From Glandiceps talaboti (Eukaryota > Hemichordata > Enteropneusta > Spengelidae), in contig NC_135565.1 of the NCBI RefSeq assembly GCF_964340395.1, forward strand, positions 16,230,209 to 16,252,208: 22,000 bases of DNA, in the 5' to 3' direction. A program made the position numbers and the translations under genes. The notes under the pieces are model-generated. The model was not told the DNA's origin, did no database searches, and saw only the letters and a program-made list of their open reading frames with translations. Within the stretch, counting starts at the first letter, position 1, and each line of letters opens with the position of its first letter. Positions 16,901-22,000 of the stretch are shown one piece after another.

Positions 16901-19900
16901 AGGTATACCACTAGGTGTGCAGCCATGACTACAATGTTTATGTTTACTAGTTAAAATGTTACTATAGTTACCTGAAATCAGGTGTACCACTAGGTGTGCA
17001 GCCATGACTACAATGTTTATGTTTACTAGTTAAAATGTTACTATAGTTACCTGAAATCAGGTGTACCACTAGGTGTGCAGCCATGACTACAATGTTTATG
17101 TTTACTAGTTAAATTGTTACTATAGTTACCTGAAATCGGGTATACCACTAGGTGTGCTGATTCCAGCACCAGCCATGACTACAATGTTTTTAGCCTTCTT
17201 ATTGAGTATAACTCTGGCTATGTCTTCAATACTGTTACATTCACTGCTACGAGTTGAATACGTTGATCCTCGTCTTGATTGAGAAATACTGAATCAAAGA
17301 AACACACAAGTACAATGTCTGTGATTTAATCTGGATGTCAAATATAGATTTAGTGATCAAGTTGGAGTCAAATGTAAAGGGCTCAATTTTTTTATGAGAA
17401 ATATAGCTTTATTGAGACACAAATGTAATAATGTGATTATCAAGATATAAGATTTCATGTCTATGTGAAACATAACGTGATATCATTGAAGCCTAATGTA
17501 TTATTTGAAACATAGAGTTAGTGAGACACGGGTATAGTAATGCCATATGAATTACAAATCAATATATGTGAAAGTGGCCATATGGATGAGAATTTGGTAT
17601 TCATTTTGGATTTTTATTTGATAAAACAGCTTCACCATGTTTTTCTACTTAAAAAAATAATGTGAAATATAATATACCAAGTCTATGTTCACAACTCAAT
17701 AAACTGCAAAACATTAAACAATGTGTACAATGTTTGTTATTGTACGTACAATAATAACAAACTTTTTACACTTTTTGCAATGTATTGAGTTATGAACATG
17801 GACTTGGTATATGTTATTTCACATTATTTTTTCAAGTACAAAAACATAGTGAAGCTGTTTTATCAAATAAAAATCCAAAATAAATACCAAATTCTCATCC
17901 ATATGGCCACTTGAAACAGAGACTTAGTGATCCAGTCTATATCAGTGCAGATAAGGTCATACCTGATATACAATATAATTAGCAGATACCACCTTTAATA
18001 TTGTACTGATGCGACGAAATATCCAACATTTGTTGTTTTATTCTTACCTTGTTTTTCCATGATGATTGTTTTCTTGTAATTTCAATTTCTGAAATGCTGC
18101 AGCAATATTACTATCTGATTTACTATGTCTTGTATTCCTCTTATTGGTTGGTGTTGATGCCGTTGATCTTACTTCTCTTATTTGTGGTTTGGTTTGTCTA
18201 ACGATACTTGACTTGGGACGTGTTGGAGGTAAGGGAGCTCGAGCTGTACAAGGAGAGAGATTTAACATGATTGGTATATTGTGGAAATACTTCAAGATAT
18301 GGTGGAAAGTAAGATTTTGTAAACCACTGACATGTTTGTGTTCAGTTGTTCTCTTTTACTTTGTCGTAACTCATTTTTGCTGGTGACTAAACACTTCCCT
18401 TGTGAAAGTGTGCCCTCTAGAGACCATCACAAACACTTGTACAAATACCCTGAGTATGCCACAATGCAGTCACATGTCACGTCATAATATAATTCTATTT
18501 TGTTAGTGTTTTTTGTTTTGCTTTTTTTTCTTGCTTAAGTATGAGAACCTAGTGACAGAAAAGGGTATCACTCAGCTGTGTCTCATTCACAAGAAGCATG
18601 TGAATTTGGACTCAGAGATGCTTGAAGTAATGACCCGAACAGTCAGGGGGACAATTGCACACAGGTGCTATGTTTTCCGGGCCTGGGTGACTCCTGGATA
18701 GGCTGTGGACTGACTGGGAAAACCTTGACAATTCTACAGCAGTGATATTGAGCTTGACAAATAGTCCTGTCATGCAGTCCCAAACCTGAATGGATCTCTG
18801 TTGAAATGTTTGATTGTGTTTATGTATGTATACATGTATGTCCACATAAAAAGAAAACTGCGGGAAGCAATTCCCAACAACACACAAAAATTAAAAAAGA
18901 AAAAAAGTAAGAACAGGGTACACATAACTCTGGTCAAAGTAACTCATGAACCGAAAATGTGTGCAATTTACAACACCAAGTGATAATTTTCCAATAAAAG
19001 CCTAGAGAACTCAGATAGACTTCATCAATTTGCCTTGCTACCTTTCCCATTCATTTTAATAATTATAATCAGTGTTTTTGCCAAGGTTGGGTAACCCTGG
19101 TAACAGAAAGAAGAAAAGGGCTAAAGGTTGCATTGTTTCCGATGCAATCTACCATAAGTTTGTTTGGAAACCCTGGTAAAATTACTGGCGAACTCTGCTA
19201 GATTTTACCTGCTTACAACCCTTAACAAAAACACTATTATAATGTTCTATTTATAAAGCACCTGTTCTCCTGAGAGCCCCAGGCACGGGGCTAACAAGTA
19301 GCACCCCTGGCAAGGATCTACAGTGGCACAACGGCCCATTATACTTACTCAACTCCCTGGGGAGCATACAAATCCATTGCAGTCTCTGTAAGTGCATGGG
19401 GTCAAAGCATTTACATTGCAGCCCTACTCAACCAAGTCCCCAATTATATAGCTGGGTTGAATGAGGCACAATCGTGGTTTTAAGTCTTACCCCAAGGATT
19501 TACAATTGTAAGCCATTCGGAAACAAACAGCAACAGTGGAATTCAAACATGCAATCTACAGATTTCTTGATAGGATTTGACATCTCTGTTAACAAAGGGC
19601 TGTGATTGTACATACATTAATTAAATAATCTATATTTATTTGTAAATTGTATAGATACACAACAAGATTATACCCAATGTGTCAGCAATTAGGTGATATA
19701 TTGAACCTTACACCCAATGATCTACATTATCCATATGTATACATGGGTCAAACTTCAACAAATCCAATATTTTTACATGTAAGCACTAATATTGAATTCT
19801 TCATTTTAATATGGATTAGAGTCACAGTTTTTCACTGAAATAATTTCCCACTGAACATAAATCTATCTGCAGCTGCAACTAAGCACCTGTCTTCTTTTCA

Positions 19901-20372
19901 CTGAATTAAATTTCCATTGAAAATACACATATCTGTTGTTATTTGTGTCTATTTCTGTAAAAATTAAATCTCTTGAAAATAAAAGTGTACATATATTAAC
20001 ACATGTAGATTCGTATATTTTAATTAAGCATATCGGCAAAGAATGTCTTTGGCTCTAATACTTATTGCTCCCCATAGAAGTATTTGAATTACTAAGTTTT
20101 TGAAAGAACTGTTAATGTTGCATTTTGGTTCTAAACTTATTTGTTTGTACTAAAATACAGCGCATTGCAGGTTACCGTTCACTAGCTATGTTTGAGAACC
20201 AATAAGATACTGCTACAAGATTGTATACTGTAAGATACACATATTGCAAAATCACAATTTCGTGCTGAATGAAATAAACCATTTCTATGAAAAAAATACA
20301 AACATTGATGTTTTGATGTCGTTTTCCTTCAGTAAACAACTTTAGGCCTATAAAATCACCCCCCCCCCCTCC

Positions 20373-20450
<78 letters not shown>

Positions 20451-20954
20451 TCTCTCTCCCTCCCTCCCCCCTCCCTCCCTCCCCCTCCCTCCCTCACCAT
20501 TAATTTATCATAATACTCTTGCACTTTAAACTGATTTAACTGTTCAGTTCACAGTATAAACCATCTTTGTCAATGTCAAGTATCGATCACATAGCAGTGC
20601 ATTATCAAAAGATAAGGACACTTGGAAGGGTTCCATGAAAATTGTACTTCGGACAAGGACGGACGAACTTTATGATATAAACGTGACATGCGCAGGGACA
20701 TACCTGGTTGTACGAATAGTGTGTTCATATTCATCACAAATTACTGAAATATATGGACAGCTAATGGCCGTATCGTATAATTTCTAAATAGCTGTCATTT
20801 AATTACAACTATTTAACGTTATGTAGAGTATTTCCAAGACATTGTTATTCTTCAAATTGAACTTGAAATGTGTATAGCAACCGTGATACAGACCTTTGCC
20901 GAGCGACGACGCCATCGTCCGTGTCCCGTCAAAGAAACACTTCCAAATACGCAT
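12304..20954 (-). CDS. SIRT3: SIRT3-type NAD+-dependent protein deacylase (class I sirtuin), eight exons
   Basis: Sirtuins remove acyl groups from protein lysines using NAD+, giving nicotinamide and O-acyl-ADP-ribose. Coding exons from the start are 20915-20894, 18243-18048, 17288-17130, 16316-16084, 15245-15094, 14656-14540, 13821-13609 and 12915-12304; together 1704 bases, 567 residues and a stop, all phases consistent. An in-frame ATG at 20954 would add 13 residues. The Rossmann-fold core spans about 95-355: GAGIS at 113-117, PSGIPDFR at 119-126, TQNIDGLER at 195-203, catalytic H216 in LVEAHG, zinc cysteines C224, C227, C248 and C253, [10 protein letters not shown] at 257-266, GTS at 289-291 and LLINR at 311-315. 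NIDGLER and the absence of the SIRT2 insertion after the LLIN motif favour SIRT3 over SIRT2. The basic N-terminus could be a mitochondrial presequence. Residues 365-567 are a disordered extension absent from vertebrate SIRT3. Confidence 0.93.
12985..13145 (+). repeat. dispersed repeat fragment (second copy at 19240-19600)
   Basis: Landmarks shared with the copy at 19300-19470 are TTACTCAACTCCC(A/T)GGGGAG followed by CA and CAAATCCAT or CAATCCAT. Further on, both have a GTCCCCAATTA(C/T) block and AGCTGGGTTGA. It lies in the sirtuin intron 7, which runs from 13608 to 12916. This fragment lacks the distal half of the other copy. Confidence 0.75.
13262..13545. repeat. (CA)n / (CAGA)n compound microsatellite
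   Basis: Mixed CA and CAGA runs with scattered CATA units fill the intron between sirtuin exons 7 and 8. Long cysteine/valine-rich frames on the - strand and histidine/threonine-rich frames on the + strand are repeat products. Confidence 0.93.
13609..13821 (-). CDS. SIRT3: sirtuin exon 7: end of catalytic domain
   Basis: The acceptor is TTTATCAG ahead of 13821 and the donor is GTAAGT beginning at 13608. It is exactly 71 codons, phase 0 at both ends. It starts [10 protein letters not shown], includes [14 protein letters not shown] (the motif that closes the NAD pocket) and ends in [20 protein letters not shown] plus Y. The matching SIRT3 segment reads VEPFASL then PRLLINRDLVGP. There is no SIRT2-like insertion between LLIN and the last helix. 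Confidence 0.96.
13879..14230. repeat. (GT)n with GCGCGCGCAC core, (GTCT)n and (CATA)n microsatellites
   Basis: About 24 GT units, an alternating GTGCGCGCGCACGTG core at about 13925-13939, another 17 or so GT units, GTCTGTCTG runs to about 14025, and CATA runs at 14097-14150 and 14194-14222. It lies in sirtuin intron 6. Alternating purine-pyrimidine sequence of this kind favours left-handed Z-DNA. Long open frames on both strands here are artefacts. Confidence 0.95.
14540..14656 (-). CDS. SIRT3: sirtuin exon 6: [10 protein letters not shown] and GTS motifs
   Basis: The acceptor is AATGCAG ahead of 14656 and the donor is GTAAGT beginning at 14539. It is 39 codons, phase 0: [15 protein letters not shown], ending [21 protein letters not shown] lines the acyl-lysine channel and GTSL contacts NAD in the family. 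Confidence 0.97.
15094..15245 (-). CDS. SIRT3: sirtuin exon 5: catalytic histidine and zinc module
   Basis: The acceptor is GATTGTAG ahead of 15245 and the donor is GTAAGT beginning at 15093. A nearer AG (GGCAG) would give an immediate stop and is rejected. It reads [24 protein letters not shown], then a 20-residue linker and R-C-K-A-P-Y-C-T. H216 is the catalytic base. The last cysteine pair is C-x4-C, not the C-x2-C of vertebrate SIRT3. Confidence 0.96.
15246..16083 (-). other. sirtuin intron 4 with internal duplication
   Basis: Sequences around 15380-15430 and 15865-15915 resemble each other (both have TGTTTTCTGG(T/A)GAATCAAAA and later ATAGGAAAACA), suggesting an old duplication or two copies of a dispersed repeat. 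Nothing else is recognised. Confidence 0.4.
16084..16316 (-). CDS. SIRT3: sirtuin exon 4: NAD-binding core and TQNIDGLER
   Basis: The acceptor is CCTATAG ahead of 16316 and the donor is GTAAGT beginning at 16083. The first G completes R126. The product has [20 protein letters not shown], then [39 protein letters not shown] and IDGLER, ending one base into L204. [14 protein letters not shown] and NIDGLER match SIRT3 very closely. Confidence 0.97.
16517..16640 (+). repeat. dispersed repeat copy B (partner at 1676)
   Basis: This is the second member of the family described at 1676-1760, same orientation, in sirtuin intron 3. Similarity is clear to about 16594 and then fades, perhaps continuing weakly through TTTCTGCTCCATTTT. 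Confidence 0.55.
16883..17119 (-). repeat. three 79-bp tandem copies of the sirtuin exon 3 end with its splice donor
   Basis: Copies occupy 16883-16961, 16962-17040 and 17041-17119, adjoining the real exon-intron border at 17120-17190. Each carries ATTGTAGTCATGGCTG, then CACACCTAGTGG and the exon end CTGATTTCAG with donor GTAACTATAG, all nearly identical to the real exon. Each lacks the same 13 bases that encode most of GAGIS, so the copies descend from one deleted unit that then amplified. They lie in intron 3, downstream of the functional exon. Confidence 0.93.
17130..17288 (-). CDS. SIRT3: sirtuin exon 3: GAGIS NAD-binding motif
   Basis: The acceptor is TTGATTCAG ahead of 17288 and the donor is GTAACT beginning at 17129. 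The first T completes S73, followed by [13 protein letters not shown] and, after the linker, [18 protein letters not shown], ending two bases (AG) into R126. The RRGSTYS stretch is a plausible basophilic kinase or 14-3-3 site ahead of the catalytic core. Confidence 0.96.
17573..17911. mobile_element. 339-bp foldback element with TGAA target duplication
   Basis: The ends are AGTGGCCATATGGATGAG and its reverse complement, and the two arms of about 165 bases pair almost throughout (for example GATAAAACAGCTTCAC with GTGAAGCTGTTTTATC, and AATATACCAAGTC with GACTTGGTATAT). The palindrome centre is TTGTACGTACAA at about 17745. TGAA lies directly outside both ends (17569-17572 and 17912-17915). There is no coding capacity. 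It fits a non-autonomous DNA transposon (MITE) in sirtuin intron 2, whose transcript could form a long hairpin. Confidence 0.85.
18048..18243 (-). CDS. SIRT3: sirtuin exon 2: basic N-terminal region
   Basis: The acceptor is TTGTACAG ahead of 18243 and the donor is GTAAGA beginning at 18047. The CT completes an alanine codon begun by G at 20894. It encodes [12 protein letters not shown], a threonine/asparagine-rich linker, then [20 protein letters not shown] and N-H-H-G-K-T. The first part is basic and nearly free of acidic residues, as in mitochondrial presequences. The FQKLKL helix just ahead of the core may be structural. Confidence 0.85.
19240..19600 (+). repeat. dispersed SINE/MITE-like repeat, longer copy
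   Basis: It opens with TTCTATTTATAAAGCACC and continues with TTACTCAACTCCCTGGGGAG, CCCCAATTATATAGCTGGGT and a degenerate block resembling CTTGCCCAAGGA followed by a GGATTCGAACC-like sequence (here GGAATTCAAACATGC). That last pattern is common in interspersed repeats of many invertebrates and its reverse complement resembles a tRNA B box, which hints at a SINE. No clear poly(A) end or flanking duplication is visible. A partial copy is at 12985. Confidence 0.6.
20359..20497. repeat. (C)n-(CT)n-(CCCT)n polypyrimidine tract
   Basis: A run of C is followed by about 40 CT units with a few C inserts, then CCCTCCCT repeats. On the - strand this is a purine tract in sirtuin intron 1. Mirror-symmetric homopurine runs like this can form H-DNA triplexes. 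Confidence 0.95.
20894..20954 (-). CDS. SIRT3: sirtuin exon 1, coding part with two in-frame starts
   Basis: The preferred ATG is at 20915 (ATG GCG TCG TCG), with A at -3 and G at +4, giving M-A-S-S-L-G-K and one base before the donor GTCTGT at 20893. That phase matches exon 2 exactly. An in-frame ATG at 20954 preceded directly by TAA would add [13 protein letters not shown] but has T at -3 and C at +4, a weak context. Both starts sit in a CG-richer patch than the surrounding DNA. The exon is assigned by phase and context, not by protein similarity. Confidence 0.65.
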
Positions 20955-21045
20955 TTAGGACGATTTCAACGGTTGATTTCCCGGCGAATAATGTGTCAAT
21001 ACTTATATTATCACACTGTTCACTGAAGTTCTTCTTTCGACGCAT
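20929..21045 (-). other. 38-codon upstream ORF in sirtuin leader
   Basis: ATG at 21045 (A at -3) opens a 38-residue frame, beginning M-R-R-K-K-N-F-S-E-Q-C, that ends in TGA at 20931-20929, 13 bases before the preferred sirtuin ATG. It covers the weaker in-frame ATG at 20954 in another frame. It would be expected to reduce initiation at 20954. Whether it is transcribed depends on the start site. Confidence 0.5.
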
Positions 21046-21118
21046 CTTTTAAGAATATAGTGTAATTTTGGTGTCGCATATTCTCGTGAACAATCTCGCC
21101 CGGTAAAATATCTTAGTC

Positions 21119-21130
21119 CGCCATTTTGAA
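21119..21130 (-). promoter_or_regulatory. YY1-type element near the sirtuin transcription start
   Basis: On the - strand the sequence reads TCAAAATGGCGG, the classic YY1 binding site usually found just downstream of transcription starts in TATA-less animal promoters. It lies about 200 bases ahead of the sirtuin ATG and points the same way. I see no TATA box at a suitable distance upstream. If transcribed, it also contributes a four-codon upstream ORF (ATG GCG GAC TAA). Confidence 0.5.
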
Positions 21131-21139
21131 TATAAGAAT

Positions 21140-21900
21140 CCCTAGCTGCGTTGCATAAATATTTTAAACCCCTAAGATAGCGGTTATTATTGACCCTGCA
21201 CCACTGTCGCCCTGGAACAGAGAAAAGATGGGCACTGTACAGTATTTTACCATCAGCTGTTTCTCTGATTTGTATGCTTGGATGTTCCTTATTTAATAAA
21301 TTCCCAGATAAGCAATATTTCTTAAATTTTAAAGCAGCGTATTACATTTGAATAATCATTATGTACCAGAAATACGAAAAAGAAAGTTCCAAATGTTGGA
21401 TACTAAATGCATGAAACACGTGCTTTGATAATTACTTTAAATTTCAATCACAAACTTGGGTGATCAATCTGCAAAGAGAGGTTTAATATGTAAATTTCTT
21501 TTTTTTAATACCTATTCAGAGAAATCAGTATCTTTGGTAAAGTCATATCAGGTGCAAATATGAATTTCCTTCGTTTCATCACTGTCTATGGTTTTATCAC
21601 AAATGTTCGGTGTGTGCCTTTCAAGAAAGTCTGCTGAAAAATGCATAAAATTTCCATCTCCTTCAGCCAAAAATCGTTGATATTTCAGCCATGAAAATAG
21701 GTTCATTTAGTGTTAAAAGTAATTCTCTAAATGACAAAATGTTTTTCACAAAACCGCCTACACTGCAACACTGGTCCCCCCTTGAGAAGCTTATATTTCA
21801 TATGTGAGTACAAATCAGAGAGAATTGTGGGTAAAATATTGACAGTTTTGGGGAATCTACATGATCAAAGTAAAGCGGTAGACAATAGGAGTTGATAAAG
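21140..21900. other. sirtuin upstream DNA, nothing recognised
   Basis: AT-rich DNA without a convincing exon on either strand. It would contain the sirtuin promoter and possibly that of a right-hand neighbour. Confidence 0.4.
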
Positions 21901-21907
21901 GAAAGGG

Positions 21908-21918
21908 TATAAAAATAG
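21908..21918 (+). promoter_or_regulatory. possible TATA box facing right
   Basis: TATAAAAATAG on the + strand, with a start expected near 21940, would serve a gene beyond the right edge. In AT-rich DNA such a match arises by chance often, and nothing downstream is long enough to test it. Confidence 0.25.
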
Positions 21919-22000
21919 ACTAGCTAAATACTTCGATCTGCAAACAACCATCTATTTAGTCGAGCTTGTACAGAGGGTGGTCTCCACACTGTACCTGAAA

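Larger units (their letters stand above)
18244..20893 (-). other. sirtuin intron 1 (2.65 kb)
   Basis: This is the longest intron. It holds the dispersed repeat at 19240-19600 and a C/CT tract at 20359-20497. Between 18400 and 19240, and from 19600 to 20350, I recognise no exon or known family. A 91-residue open frame on the - strand at 18612-18887 has no familiar motif. An additional small coding exon cannot be excluded. Confidence 0.6.

Noticed and set aside
18612-18887. 91-residue frame on the - strand considered as an extra exon or transposon remnant
   Set aside because: No recognisable motif, no matched splice sites in the phase required between sirtuin exons 1 and 2.

Overview
The window is animal nuclear DNA. 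It is AT-rich, its genes are split by short introns (about 0.3-2.7 kb) with GT-AG borders, and it is crowded with microsatellites, minisatellites and small foldback repeats. This looks like a marine invertebrate (hemichordate, lancelet, echinoderm or lophotrochozoan style), but nothing I can read fixes the phylum.

Two protein genes lie tail to tail. On the + strand, about 1330-8655, are the last nine exons of RIC8 (synembryn), the chaperone and guanine nucleotide exchange factor for G-protein alpha subunits. I assembled 398 residues up to the stop at 7047; the first quarter of the protein lies left of the window. A long 3' UTR carrying a 32-bp minisatellite follows, with AATAAA signals at 8635 and 8649. 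On the - strand, about 20954 down to 12304, is a complete eight-exon class I sirtuin of the SIRT3 type (567 residues from the preferred start). It has a full NAD+ deacylase core and an unusual disordered tail of about 200 residues. All reading phases across both genes agree.

Region by region: 1-1329 is RIC8 intron holding a foldback repeat. 1330-7047 holds RIC8 exons and introns. 7048-8655 is the RIC8 3' UTR. 8656-12303 is the convergent intergenic space with a C-rich tract, a 54-bp tandem array, a degenerate array and an E-box-rich array. 12304-20954 is the sirtuin, whose introns hold CA/GT/CATA/CT microsatellites, two dispersed repeats and a 339-bp foldback element flanked by TGAA. 20955-22000 holds the sirtuin 5' leader and promoter, plus a possible TATA box facing right.

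The most interesting signal is that three minisatellites are built from exon-intron junctions of these two genes. In RIC8 the end of exon VIII with its splice donor is repeated about eight times (53-bp period), and the acceptor tract of exon VII is repeated about six times (43-bp period). In the sirtuin the NAD-motif exon end with its donor is repeated three extra times (79-bp period), each copy carrying a potential in-frame 36-nt microexon. The sirtuin leader also has two in-frame starts controlled by an overlapping upstream ORF, which could give two differently targeted forms. The two genes have no obvious shared pathway; they are simply neighbours.
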